This document shows, in pieces, positions 13,106-24,394 of a stretch of DNA of 64,000 nucleotides. A program made the position numbers and the translations under genes. The DNA lies in NCBI RefSeq assembly GCF_002105155.1, contig NW_019029041.1, positions 124,001 to 188,000 of the forward strand, written 5' to 3'. The stretch's first letter is position 1, and every line of letters begins with the position of its first letter. The notes beneath the pieces were generated by a model. It had not been told where the DNA came from. It was given only the letters and a program-made list of their open reading frames with translations, and searched no databases. The stretch is from Lobosporangium transversale (taxonomy: Eukaryota > Mortierellomycota > Mortierellomycetes > Mortierellales > Mortierellaceae).

Positions 13106-16100
13106 ATGGCCACACCCTTCCGTATGTCTACTACATATTCCTTAGTGCCCTCTCCCATGGACAATCTCCCATGCTCACAACCAAATCTCCGCCAAAAAAA
13201 TCCCCTTCGCAGAGACAGCAAAACCATCCACATATCATTGCCTGTGGCTGTTGCGCCTCTTTCTTCAGCACAATCCCCCACAGGTCCAACTTCATCTTTC
13301 TCTCCACTCAATTCCACTCATATCCACCACGAGTCACTTATTCCCTCGTCTCTGTCTCGTCGGTCATTGTCCCCTATCAACGGCGCTGCCTCAGTTATGA
13401 AGAACTTTTTGCGGAGGAGGCGAGGCACCATTTCCAGCAGCAGCCCCGCAACATCTAAACAAACAGACATCGTCGGCCATCATCAAAGTACAGCATACGA
13501 TACTAGACATAGCTCTTACGAACTTCCTACACCGCAGCCATCCATGAACATGCATTCTTTTGTTGTTGTTGGAGGGTATGGAGCCAAACCTGGTACAACC
13601 GTTGTATTGTACGACTCTGAACCAGCACTACCTTCACCAATCAGCTCTCCTAGGCTCGTACAATGTGAATCACCCGTTATCCCAGTAGCAAAATCCACAA
13701 TGGCGCCTGCAACTACTATCCCAGGAACAACAACAGTACCAATATCAACGCCTTCATTCTCGCAAGCCATGATGGGTCATTACAGCAGCAAACAGGATAT
13801 CCCTCATAAATACCAACCCAGACATGGTTTCTTGATAGAAAATACATCAAGTGGTGATGTCGAATCAAGCTCGATACACTCAAGTAAGGCACTATCAACA
13901 GCATCCTCAGCACGTTCCAGCCAATTGTCTGCAAAAACAACAGGTTCTTTCTCATGTACAACAATAAATAGACGGACCATATCCATGGACAGCTTACAGA
14001 CTCTTAATACAACTACTGGGCTGGATCCAGTAGGTGAGAGGCAGGAATCAGATCAAGGAGAAGGAGCTGCATCCGATATTATTTTTCACGATCAGAGTAC
14101 AGTGTCTCAGTCCTGCAAGAGTCAATTCGAGCGATCATCCGCTACAGCCTCTCCGAACAACACCGACACTATGCCCGATCGAAATGAGGCTTCAAACGAT
14201 GCTGAGTGTATAGAAGAATGCAAAGTCAATAATAGCGAGATGATGAATAACCTGGGCTTTAGCAATGAGGTATCTCGAGCTTTTGATGATCTAGGTACTT
14301 CAGGGAACAACTTCACGAGCCATTTCAGGACCAATCAAGATCTAACAACCAGCAAATTACGAAGTCAACAGCAGAGAAAGACACTTTATCATAACTCTAT
14401 GAGCTATCTTTCAGGACAACTATATAACTACTACAGCAATATGCCTGGGATTGATGACAGAAGCATTTTCGTCAGCAACAACAATAGTAACAACGGCAAT
14501 AAGGACACTCAGGATCAGAAGAAAGCTGATCAAATTGAAGAACCCCGACCTTATACCCCCGATCAAATTTCGGAAGCTATTGACAGTCCTGCTATCGTGG
14601 ATTTTCAAGATACTTACCTAGTGGCGGAGAGTATTGAACAAATCATTCTCCCTAGCATCTCAAGCATGGTTGTTAATAGAGTCGAGGGGATGCAAGGCAG
14701 CCTGACTTCGGGCGCAGACAGCACTCTTTTAGTTTCCAATTGTTCATCCCCTACCCAGTTCTATGATGCACCGCAAACCAGGCGTGCCCTCCGCATGTTC
14801 CTGACAAGCAGCGATCAGGAATTTGATGAGATGGTTCAGGTGGGCTTCCCTTCCAAAGTATTCAGTGACTACGACTCTGACATGGCTGAGGCACAGAGCC
14901 TACTTGAGCCACAAAAGCAAGACAATGAGCGACCATCTAGTGACCGGTATATGACCTTGCGAATCACTTTGACTCCATGGCATGCTAGAGCGGACGAGGT
15001 TAAGCTATATGGCGCGGACGTGACCCATGATAAACAAACGCAATTCATATCTAGGTTCAACAAATTTTTCTCGCGGTCAACAGCTACATCTAGCGCTACA
15101 TCCCCTCCTTTCTCTCTACCATCATCAGTATCATCGTTCCAGCATGTACGACCTGCTGTTGCCTCCAGGACGTCATCTGATCAATCTGTTTCAACCCTCA
15201 GAAGCAGCCCATACTCAGAGCATGGGATTCGCCATACTTTGTCTTCAGAATCTATCCCTTCCCAAGCAAAAACGTGCAGGTTTACTCCTGACAATATCTC
15301 GCTTTCGCCTAGTATCGCTAGCTCTAGTCGTCGCTCTATCGCCGACAGCATTGTTAGTAGTCGCACTAACAGTCGCAGGTGCAGTGCGGACCGTGACCGA
15401 GATAAAGTCTGCTTTTCTCCTCCACCTTCTGTAAGAGCCGCTTCTCGAGCTGCCGCCGCTGCCGCTGCCGCTGCCATCGTCGCATCCGAATCAACAAGCC
15501 CGAATCATAGGTTGTTTTCCCCTCCTTCAACACGGTCACCGTCGCCTTTGTCCTGCAGTGACCATAGCGAATCACATATTCAGGATGGTGGAAACAGCGA
15601 TAATACGACCACTATGACATCTTCCAGAAAGGGCTCTTCACTAGACCAACCGTTGAGCGAGCACGAAATCGGACTTGATAACTCAAGTGACACTCAGTGT
15701 TCTGTTGACAGCGAAGTCAGTCCATTTATGGCTAGCGCTCTGACAAAGCCTACGATAAGCAGTGCCAGCCATGCCGGTCAAGATCGTACTGTAGCCGTAG
15801 TCAGCCTCAGTGGTGACCCCAGCTCTAGCCATTTGGAGACAGCTGCCCAGGCACAAGAGCCACGTCGTAGCACACGCTACCCATATCAACAGCATGCCAT
15901 GCATCAAGAGAAGAAACAGTACACCACCTTACCGCGTACGAGTTCTTTGAGAATGAATTGGTCTTCGTCGGGTTCGGAGGATGCGTATCCACAGCCGATC
16001 CACAGCCACATGACATTACAACCTGCTGGATCGAGTGGCTCCAGCCAGCGGATCTCGAGCCGTTACGCTGGCCCTGGTAGCTCCAGAGTCAACAGTAGCA

Positions 16101-16591
16101 AGACAATCCATCAGGATGGCCAGGACCAATATCGACATAGCAACGCAGGCGCGGAGATCTCCTCTTCCTCTTCACGACATGGCCCAAGATTTCTCAATTT
16201 CTCCCTGCGTTCTAAAAAGAATGACAAGGTTAGCAAGGCTATTGATCGCCAAACTCTAGTCCCACCCCACATCAGTGCCAAGAGTTGGAGAAGAGGTGGT
16301 CATGGTGACAGTGGTCGAAAGGGACAGCTAGTAGAGTCAGAAAGATCAGTAACTGTAGCGACATATGGACATGGCTGTGCGTCGTCATATGACTATCAAT
16401 GTCACGATGACGCAAACCGTAGTGAGCAGAACCCGGAGGCGTATTTTGAAATAAGCATGGATGATCAAAGTTATGGAGGCTATGGTCGCGGGCAAGGGAA
16501 CGGCTATGGGTGTGGACGAGAGCAAAGACAACGAAGAGGAGAAACAGAAAGGATCAGGAAAGATGAGGACTGTTACAGTAGTTATGGTTAG
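13106..16591 (+). CDS. Large intronless Ser/Thr-rich protein, 1161 aa, unknown function
   Basis: Single exon; ATG 13106-13108 directly follows an A-run, and TAG ends at 16591. Most of the protein is Ser/Thr/Gln-rich and probably disordered, with many potential phosphosites. A more ordered core lies at about residues 485-665. It contains RPYTPDQISEAIDSPAIVDF, a segment predicted as strand and helix (RRALRMFLTSSDQEFDEMVQ), and RYMTLRITLTPWHARADEVK. An Ala run of nine follows at about residue 785. The C-terminal end is Gly/Tyr/Arg-rich. There is no signal peptide or membrane span. I do not recognise the family; a regulatory or scaffold role is only a guess from composition. Absence of introns over 3.5 kb contrasts with most neighbours. 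Confidence 0.8.
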   Translation: MATPFRMSTTYSLVPSPMDNLPCSQPNLRQKNPLRRDSKTIHISLPVAVAPLSSAQSPTGPTSSFSPLNSTHIHHESLIPSSLSRRSLSPINGAASVMKNFLRRRRGTISSSSPATSKQTDIVGHHQSTAYDTRHSSYELPTPQPSMNMHSFVVVGGYGAKPGTTVVLYDSEPALPSPISSPRLVQCESPVIPVAKSTMAPATTIPGTTTVPISTPSFSQAMMGHYSSKQDIPHKYQPRHGFLIENTSSGDVESSSIHSSKALSTASSARSSQLSAKTTGSFSCTTINRRTISMDSLQTLNTTTGLDPVGERQESDQGEGAASDIIFHDQSTVSQSCKSQFERSSATASPNNTDTMPDRNEASNDAECIEECKVNNSEMMNNLGFSNEVSRAFDDLGTSGNNFTSHFRTNQDLTTSKLRSQQQRKTLYHNSMSYLSGQLYNYYSNMPGIDDRSIFVSNNNSNNGNKDTQDQKKADQIEEPRPYTPDQISEAIDSPAIVDFQDTYLVAESIEQIILPSISSMVVNRVEGMQGSLTSGADSTLLVSNCSSPTQFYDAPQTRRALRMFLTSSDQEFDEMVQVGFPSKVFSDYDSDMAEAQSLLEPQKQDNERPSSDRYMTLRITLTPWHARADEVKLYGADVTHDKQTQFISRFNKFFSRSTATSSATSPPFSLPSSVSSFQHVRPAVASRTSSDQSVSTLRSSPYSEHGIRHTLSSESIPSQAKTCRFTPDNISLSPSIASSSRRSIADSIVSSRTNSRRCSADRDRDKVCFSPPPSVRAASRAAAAAAAAAIVASESTSPNHRLFSPPSTRSPSPLSCSDHSESHIQDGGNSDNTTTMTSSRKGSSLDQPLSEHEIGLDNSSDTQCSVDSEVSPFMASALTKPTISSASHAGQDRTVAVVSLSGDPSSSHLETAAQAQEPRRSTRYPYQQHAMHQEKKQYTTLPRTSSLRMNWSSSGSEDAYPQPIHSHMTLQPAGSSGSSQRISSRYAGPGSSRVNSSKTIHQDGQDQYRHSNAGAEISSSSSRHGPRFLNFSLRSKKNDKVSKAIDRQTLVPPHISAKSWRRGGHGDSGRKGQLVESERSVTVATYGHGCASSYDYQCHDDANRSEQNPEAYFEISMDDQSYGGYGRGQGNGYGCGREQRQRRGETERIRKDEDCYSSYG

Positions 16592-17019
16592 GCAAGAGAT
16601 GGGACCACAGTCCAAGGTGGAGGGCACTGGAGACCTATCAAATACCACCAACCAGAAGTCGCAAAAACCCACGCGTGTCCTTGAAACTGCCTTGAAAGAT
16701 GTTGATGGAGAGCCACTCGTCCAATGACTTTCTTCCTTTTTTTTTCTTAAAAAAGGCTTCTTTATAATGTTTTTTGCTTTTTATTCCATAATGCCGTTCT
16801 AATGCTGTAATGACCCAGTCTCCTGTCCTTTCCTTATGTATTCATGTATATAATGTAGATAATGTAGAATGCTGTTATTTTCTTTCTACTCTATTGCCTG
16901 TGTAAAACTGCTACGTTAAATAAAATCTAAATGACCATTCACTGATCGCAAAGCTAAGCATCTATGCCCTAGTCTACGAAGTAGCATTAACTTCAAAAAA
17001 AAAAAAAAAAAAAAAAGTT
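16592..17019. other. Convergent intergenic region
   Basis: 3' flanks of two convergent genes. AATAAA-like sequences occur near 16920 and an A-run at 16995-17016. No gene is seen. Confidence 0.5.
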
Positions 17020-18416
17020 TCAGTCCTTTTTTTCGGATTGTGACTTGTAAAGAAGATCAAACCAGATGAAAGTGCCAACTCGATGCCAACCAGCATGCTC
17101 CATGAAGGCCATGGTTGGAATATTATCGTCTAGACAGTCTGCATGCGCATATAAGGAAGATGTCGGTATCGAACTACTGTCCTTGCCTCCTAAAGATGTC
17201 AGCATCCCACGTGCTAATTGGACGTGGGTGAGTGCGAGGCTGTTCAGGACAATTCTTCCAAGACTCAATTTACGGTACTCTGGCAACACATGCAATGCTG
17301 CAATCGAGACTAATGAGAAATAATAATAACGATGGCAAAATAATAAGCCTAGTTAAAACAGGAGAACATTAGATATTTTTTTTTGTTACACCCTCACATA
17401 TACTTACAGTCTCCGTGTGTGCCTGCCCAGGCTACCATCTCACCATCCTTGTCTCGGAAACACTTTGACAGTCTGATAATTTTCTTGCCATATTCTTCTG
17501 GATACTTGACTTTATTGACATCAAGCATCTTGTTGACATCGCTCTCTCTCATGGAATCAAGTATTAATCCATGCTCATTCTCCAAGCGCCTGCATCTGGA
17601 GAGGAGCGTAGGTTCACCTTGGAGCAATGTATCTTCACTGATCACAAACTTGACGGCTCGGGTACTAGTCTTTAGGCAGTTATTGTTACCCAGTTTAATT
17701 AACGCCTCTCGCCAGATATCATTGACGCAGTAAAATTCGTCCTGTGTCTCAACACTTTGGCCCAAACGTACGCGCTCGGATAACTGGTACTCTAAAACAT
17801 TAGTAATAGCTGACAGAACATTCTGATAGTGTCCATGGATGACCGAACCAGGTTGGCCTTGGCTTTGCTCTAAGGCTTTAGTAAAGCTCTCTGACGTCGC
17901 GTTATAGGCCTCATGCGATGAGCCAGTGGTCTTTGAGAGGCCATTATCTGTTGCTGAACCACTAGTAGCTGCCTGCATCAAGAGCGGTTCGCAGCGCGCA
18001 TAAAATGTCAACGCGTCACCTGAAATTGTCAAATCAACCTTTGTGGAAGTTACTATTTCCGTCTGTGCACCATCATTTTCTACTGCTATTGGTGCTTCAC
18101 CTTTCTGTACGTCATCAGCATGTCCCTGTCCTTGCTTATGGGTCTCATAGCTTTGTATGTGTACAGGCAACGGTTTGGATCGATAGTGTGGCTCCTTAAG
18201 ACCAGAGGAATGCGCGGATATTGGCTTTACGGTATGAAGTTTTGTGGGATCTTTTTTATACTCCAGGGCTGTACTCAGGACTAAACCAAACTGTGAAGCA
18301 GCTAGAGGTAGCTCTAAGTGTAACTCAGCTAGGTAGCTCGAACATGCTTCCTCATTTGAGATGGAATGAAAAAGCGACGGGACCGATGGTGGAATGGGAT
18401 GATCAGGTGTTGGCAT
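17020..18416 (-). CDS. GNAT-family N-acyltransferase with long N-terminal region
   Basis: Two exons on the minus strand: 18416-17408 and 17309-17020; 432 aa. ATG is at 18414-18416; an upstream TTG is ignored. The intron is GTAAGT...TTAG. The C-terminal part has the GNAT fold: MVAWAGTHGDF (beta4), the acetyl-CoA-binding motif A region FSIAALHVLPEYRKLSLGRI with a variant of R/Q-x-x-G-x-G/A, then DDNIPTMAFMEHAGWHRVGT (motif B). It is closest in style to glycine-N-acyltransferase or FR47-like enzymes. The first 200 residues hold a low-complexity insertion. Substrate unknown. The gene is divergent from REC8, with 295 bp between the start codons. Confidence 0.75.
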
Positions 18417-18711
18417 TATTTCTAAGAGGGATAACAATTAAAAAAGACAGATACGAATTCAAAGACAGGCAGGTGTAATTCAAGGTCCGACAGCGAAACA
18501 GCGATCCTTCCAAAACCTTCTCCATTCTTGAATATTACCACATGCCTGGTCCTGACTGTATCAGATTAGAGGGGTTTGACTGCACTCGTGTTTCATTTGA
18601 TGATGGAAAGGCTGCGCGGCTTCTTTTTCTTTTTCCTGACACGTGCCATGCTTCATTATATCTCATTAGCTCTTTGTCCTCTTTCTCTGAACAACCACTG
18701 ACCTTTGAGGC
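18417..18711. promoter_or_regulatory. Shared divergent promoter region (GNAT gene and REC8)
   Basis: 295 bp between two divergent start codons, so the promoters must overlap or abut. No clear TATA box is seen. CT-rich DNA (about 18626-18690) sits on the REC8 side. Confidence 0.5.
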
Positions 18712-21700
18712 ATGTTCTATAGCAAAGATATTCTCACTCGTAAAGACAACAGCCTCGGTTTGATCTGGTAAGAGTACAACTACACTCAACTGTCTATGTT
18801 AACCTTCATCCTAAACACTCAGTAAATCTCATCAGTGTTAGCCAAAGTGTACATGTTGGAAGATCTTGCTCCTTCAAGCCATGCAATGTATCCCAGCTTT
18901 GTTGCTAATCTTCAGTAATACATCTGTACTTGATACAATTTTTTTGCTTTCTTTGTCTTGATCATCGAACCGCCTGGAGGTTGGCTGCAATGATGGGCTC
19001 TCATCGATCCGGAATCAACAAACTTTCCAAGAAAGACGTGAATAATGTCAACATCGTCAAGACTTGGTAAGCCTTACCACACCGTTGATCGAAAAACTAG
19101 TCATGACGACACACACTAATTTCCCTTTACTATCTTTCAACTTCTGATCAAAACTAAAGTATGGATATATCACAACCTTCCGAACCCTTTGCATTACGGT
19201 TCTCTTCTAATTTGATGGTTGGGGTTACTCGTGTATATGCCAAACAATACAGTTTTTACCACAGTAAGGCAATATGGCTGTTGCATTGTCAGATGCCTGA
19301 ATAAGCTCTTATAAAACTTACGCGTCGTAACGAAAAATTCAACCTACATTTTCCTGTGACGCGTCGTAAAAAAAGTCGATGTCAATAATATGTGGGTGCG
19401 TCTCAAACGGGACCTTGCGGAAGTGCAGTCGAGCGATATCATTATGTTACAGCCTGAAGCAAGGTTAGTCGACTTTCTATCCTGTACTTACATGCAGTAG
19501 AGGAGCTTTATACTCGTATTAGAAAGCTAACACCATTTTTGCTCTGCATCCACAGGATAGAGTCGATTACATTTGATTATGATATGGCCGTCGAGCGGGA
19601 CACTCTTCGGCCAATGACCCATGCTATCCAGAACATCGATATCGAGACTTCGGTTAGACCTCAATCGTTTGTTTAGAAATTAGAAATATGTCTTTTTTTA
19701 TTCAACAATCAAAGCTTGAACATGACTCATTTACGCGTGCACTTCTAAAATGTGCGTGTATCAGCGTCGTAATCATAGCAGAGAGCTTGCTATTGAGTTT
19801 GGTTGGGCTACTCAGCCTGCCATGGATCTTAGAAATAGCCAATCCGAAAACCTATCATGTTCCAACAATAGTAGGGACATTACAAGAGTATATTATCTTA
19901 GACTTTGAAGGCAAACATTCTTATTGTCTACACTATCATCTAACCTTTACTGCGACTGTAGTCTTAGTAGTGCCGGCCGATATTGAAAGACGCCGCAAGA
20001 TAACACTTGATGAGCATATGCAGCCATCCGATACGGAGCAAGTGATCCCCGTATATCGCGGACTCAATATGTCCGATGAAGCTTTTGTGATGGATGACAG
20101 TAGGTATGAGTCTAAGGGTTCACATCTCTTCATTTTAGGGGGCGCTTCGATGTATTCATATCAATTCAACCTATATTTAACTGACCTGTATCGGTATTTA
20201 GTCTATTCATCGATGCTGAGGGTAATCTTGTTGGATACATGCCCACCCTAGGAGTTGATGATTCCCTGGATACGGCTATAGCACCGCAACTCCCCATTGC
20301 AAGGGGTGCACTTGGAAAACGCAGGAGGGATGAGCAAGGCAGAGACCGCGTTTTGGAAGTCATTGAAGAGTCCGTGCATGCAGAACTCCCCGAGACTGAA
20401 GCTTACCAAATACTAGGGCATGACCTGTCTCTCGAAACCGGAATAGGGGCAATTGTTGCTCGTAAAAAGCTAAGGATAGAGCAGAGACAACCTAAAGCGA
20501 CACGACTGATTATTGACGACCGCACTATGCTATCACCTAATGAAATTTACGAATCTGGCAAGAACTTCACACAACGTCAAATAACGCTCATACAAGAGCG
20601 CAATTTTAAACAGATGGTTGCTTCAAGTAAGACATTCATTGATGTCCTCCTAGGTCGACCTCTTTGTGTCTCTGGCTATGATAATGAGCTAGCAACCTTC
20701 TGGTCTATTGCGAGCACACGTGCTTTTGAAATGCCCCAGATGGACTTTCGGAAGGGTCTAGTAACCTCAGGACAGGTTCGGGTTGCCAATGATTCACTGT
20801 TATACAATGCTGAACAGGTTGATGACACTGTAGCTGAGGTTCCAGAACTTGAGATTCGACGCCGCCACGGCAGTTCAGATAGAGCATTGACGCCATTGGA
20901 CCTAGGGATAAGTGGCATAAGTACAGGGAGTGCCGCAACCAATAGACAGAGCGCTCACATGCCTTGGTCTACTGAATTGCGCACTAGCGTTAGTGTTCAT
21001 AGTGAGCATTCTTCAACCGGATCGGACCGTCTCCGTTGGGATTTTGAGGCAGTTTTTGATCCTGTAACCGGACGCTCGATCCAACGGCAAAGACAAAGGT
21101 CGGAATCAAGCCGCTCTGATTTAGGGCCGAGAGACTTGAGGGAAGAACCTCTGGCTAGACACCATCACCGAGCTACAAGTCGGTCACGATCTCATTCACG
21201 CGATGCTTTTATGACAGCTAATTATCAAAGACCAGAAGGAGGTGGGCCAAACTCGTCAATGGATGCCTACGATTTTTTTATGGATCTACAAGAAAGAGCC
21301 CATGATTTGAATGGGCAAATGGAGGTATCCACTGCTACACAAGAGCGCGCTGCTGTTGAACAAGAAACAGATAATTTCTTAAATTACATACGCTCTATCC
21401 TTCGAGAAGTGAAAGCTAGTTCTCTTTCACTTATGGATCTGGTCTCCACGCATCGTCGACGCGATGTTGTCGCTGCTGCATTTTACCATATACTTGGTAA
21501 GAGAGTCTTTTTTTTCTTTCTGTAACTAATAGAAAGAAAAAAAAAAAAAGTATCTCAACTGGAAGGTATTCCATCCATTTTGTATCATGGGAATGCTTTG
21601 AATTAATAATTAAAAATTGGTATGTGTCACAGCGCTTTCAACCATGGGATGGGTGCGTCCCCTCCAGGAATCGTCATATGGAGATATCCATATCGAAGTG

Positions 21701-21712
21701 ATCAAGCAATAA
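18712..21712 (+). CDS. REC8: Meiotic cohesin kleisin Rec8
   Basis: Nine exons: 18712-18767, 18980-19066, 19160-19263, 19376-19463, 19556-19652, 19765-19870, 19962-20103, 20202-21496 and 21633-21712; 684 aa, every junction in frame. Rec8 is the meiosis-specific kleisin that closes the Smc1-Smc3 ring and protects centromeric cohesion until meiosis II. The N-terminal domain begins MFYSKDILTRKDNSLGLIWL and continues KLSKKDVNNVNIVKTC, EPFALRFSSNLMVGVTRVYA and DVNNMWVRLKRDL, close to fission yeast Rec8. The middle has LIIDDRTMLSPNEIY. The C-terminal winged helix is VVAAAFYHILALSTMGWVRP followed by SYGDIHIEVIKQ. The first seven exons are short (56-142 nt), so most of the conserved N-terminus is invisible to plain ORF finding. 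Exon 6/7 borders have one alternative acceptor nearby; the rest are unambiguous. Confidence 0.93.
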
Positions 21713-22070
21713 TGAGCCTTAAGGAGATAGTTATTTGTGACTTCAGCGCTATTCAACACAATTTTGCTACAGGGTGCAACATGGAAGAAACCAATAAAAA
21801 ATCGACCAGGGAAAAAAAACGTGGCTTGGCAATTTTTTGTTTTGTTTACAAGCTTGATCAAGAGGAGCAGTCTTTTGGTTTTACAAATTGAGTATAAAAA
21901 GGAAAGATTTTTCCCCTTGTGTGTTTCTGGGGTTTTTTCTTTTGGTTTCTGGTTTGGTTTCTTTTTTTTCTGGTCTTGGGTTCTTCCTCTTTCTCATTGT
22001 CTACCACCCATCCGTATCCTTCCTCCTTCCTTTTCCACAACATCTCCTACACAAAAAATAAGGACCCATC
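21713..22070. promoter_or_regulatory. Intergenic promoter region of IMP dehydrogenase gene
   Basis: 358 bp with T-rich and CT-rich DNA just before ATG 22071 and the leader CACAAAAAATAAGGACCC. No TATA box is clear. Confidence 0.45.
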
Positions 22071-23855
22071 ATGACTGTCCAGGCCAAGTACCCCGACCCT
22101 GTCCGAGCCCTTCAAGACCTCGAGGCCGCCGGAACCAAGAATCGTCGTGATGGTCTTTCCGCCGAGGAACTTATGGACTCGATTACACAGGGTGGTTTGA
22201 CCTACAATGACTTTTTGATTCTCCCAGGCTACATCAATTTCCAGGCCAATGCCGTCCAGCTCGAGTCGAGAATTACGAGGCGCATTACTCTCAAGACGCC
22301 TTTCCTCTCGTCACCCATGGACACCGTCACAGAGACTGACATGGCCATTGCCATGGCTGTAAGTCATTTTGATGTTTAATGTTTTGTAACATTTTAAAGA
22401 AGCATGTGGATGCTTTTAGGGCCCATGCGTTTGCCTGTTTGTTTTATATACATCCCCGCAAATTTCTTTATTTGGTCAAGGCCCACGCTGTTATCTCATA
22501 AATTCACACGTTATATGTAAAACCTTATTTTCTATTTCACTCTTATCTTTTAGTTGCTTGGTGGTCTAGGTATCATCCATCACAATTGCACTCCGGAGCA
22601 GCAGGCAGAAATGGTTCGCAAGGTCAAGAAGTTCGAGAACGGCTTTATCACTGATCCTGTCTGTTTGTCTGAGAATCACACTGTTGCTGATGTACTTACC
22701 ATTAAGGAGAAGTACGGCTTCTGTGGTATCCCTATTACCGAGAATGGAAAGCTTGGTTCCAAACTTGTTGGTATTGTCACCGCCCGTGATGTTCAGTTTG
22801 TTAGTGATCATACCACTCTTCTCAAGGACTGCATGACTACTGATCTGGTCATTGCTCAGGAAGGTGTTACTCTCGAGGAGGCTAACCATATTTTGCGCGA
22901 GTCCAAGAAGGGCAAGCTCCCTGTCGTCAACAGCAAGGGTGAGCTCTGCTCTCTCCTTGCTCGTTCCGATCTACTCAAGAACCAGAACTACCCTCTGGCT
23001 AGCAAGGCAGCTCATTCGAAGCAGTTGCTCTGTGGCGCCGCCATCGGCACTCGTCCTGATGACCGCGACCGTCTTGCTCTTTTAGTCGCTGCTGGGTTGG
23101 ATGTTGTTGTCTTGGATTCATCGCAGGGCAATTCTTCCTTCCAAATCGAGATGGTCAAGTGGATCAAGGCTACTTATCCTGATCTTGACGTTATTGCTGG
23201 AAATGTCGTTGTTTGGGAGCAGGCTGCCCGCCTTATCGCTGCTGGCGCTGATGGTCTTCGCGTCGGAATGGGCTCCGGCTCAATCTGCATTACTCAGGAG
23301 GTCATGGCTTGCGGTCGTCCTCAAGGTACTGCCGTCTACAAGGTTGCTCAATATGCTTCCAAGTATGGTATTCCTGTCATTGCAGATGGTGGTATTGGAA
23401 ATATTGGTCACATTACCAAGGCCTTAGCTCTCGGAGCATCGGGTGTGATGATGGGAGGTCTTTTGGCCGGTACAACTGAGTCTCCCGGCGAGTACTTTTA
23501 CTTGGATGGCCAGCGTCTCAAGAAGTACCGTGGAATGGGATCGCTCGATGCGATGGAGAAGGCCGGTGATGGCGGCAACGGCTCAACCAAGCGTTACTAT
23601 TCCGAGGCTGACTCTGTGAAGGTTGCTCAGGGTGTCTCTGGCTCGGTTGTGGACAAGGGCTCGATCAAGAAATTTGTTCCTTATCTCTATACTGGTCTTC
23701 AGCACTCTCTCCAGGACATTGGTGTTGACAGTATTGATACTCTTAAGGAGGGAATGCGTCAGGGCACAGTTCGTTTTGAGCGCCGCACAGCTGCTGCTCA
23801 AGCAGAGGGTGGTGTTCACTCCTTGCACAGCTACACTAAGCGTCTCTTCTCATAG
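22071..23855 (+). CDS. IMD: Inosine-5'-monophosphate dehydrogenase
   Basis: Two exons, 22071-22358 and 22554-23855 (intron GTAAGT...TTTTAG, phase 0); 529 aa, the normal eukaryotic length. It oxidises IMP to XMP with NAD+, the rate-limiting step of guanine nucleotide synthesis, as a cytosolic tetramer. Order of parts: barrel start with [14 protein letters not shown] and the SSPMDTVTE loop, a tandem CBS (Bateman) insert at about 120-230, then the catalytic half. It has [10 protein letters not shown] (NAD/IMP site), the catalytic loop [10 protein letters not shown] with the active-site Cys, [11 protein letters not shown], and [10 protein letters not shown]. The mobile flap and end are conserved ([15 protein letters not shown]). 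One oddity: the usual GNVVT-[RQ] reads GNVVVW. Codon use is GC-rich at third positions relative to neighbours, which suggests high expression. Confidence 0.98.
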
Positions 23856-24354
23856 AAGAAGAAAAAAAAATAGGAGAAGATGGTGGTAGAATGCAAGATT
23901 GCTCTCTTTTTTATCTCATTGTAGTCTATCTGACTTGCTTCACTTCATTTTCGCGGGTATTAATATAATTTCTTTTTCCATTCTCATTGTATAAAACATC
24001 CATTCTTAATAAAAATCATTAAGGCATTAAAAAAAAAAAAAAAAGCATTATGCACTTTTTAAGTGAAACCTAAAGTTAGCCACAAATGAACTCTATCAGA
24101 GTCCAAATGCACAGCTCTCAAAATACAAGTGTACAGACATAATAATAACGCGTCAAATCGTCATCATTACACGAACTGATCGAGGTAAGCCTTATTACCA
24201 CAAAAAATTACATTTTTGTGGCGCCTATGCTGGCGGCTTTTGTCATACTCCTTTACATTAGACGAGGAATGAGGAAAGTCTTCTAATCTATTAATGATAT
24301 ACATTTGTATATATTGGGAGCCTGCCTGTACGCCAGTGTAACAGAGATAAACAA

Positions 24355-24394
<40 letters not shown>

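Noticed and set aside
18535-18789. Minus-strand frame of 84 codons between the GNAT gene and REC8
   Set aside because: It overlaps REC8 exon 1, which has a clear kleisin N-terminus; the minus frame has no ATG at its start and no family.
18853-18914. Alternative REC8 first exon beginning MLEDLAPSSHA
   Set aside because: It splices in frame to exon 2, but the exon at 18712-18767 restores the conserved MFYSKDIL...IWLAA sequence, so it is clearly better.
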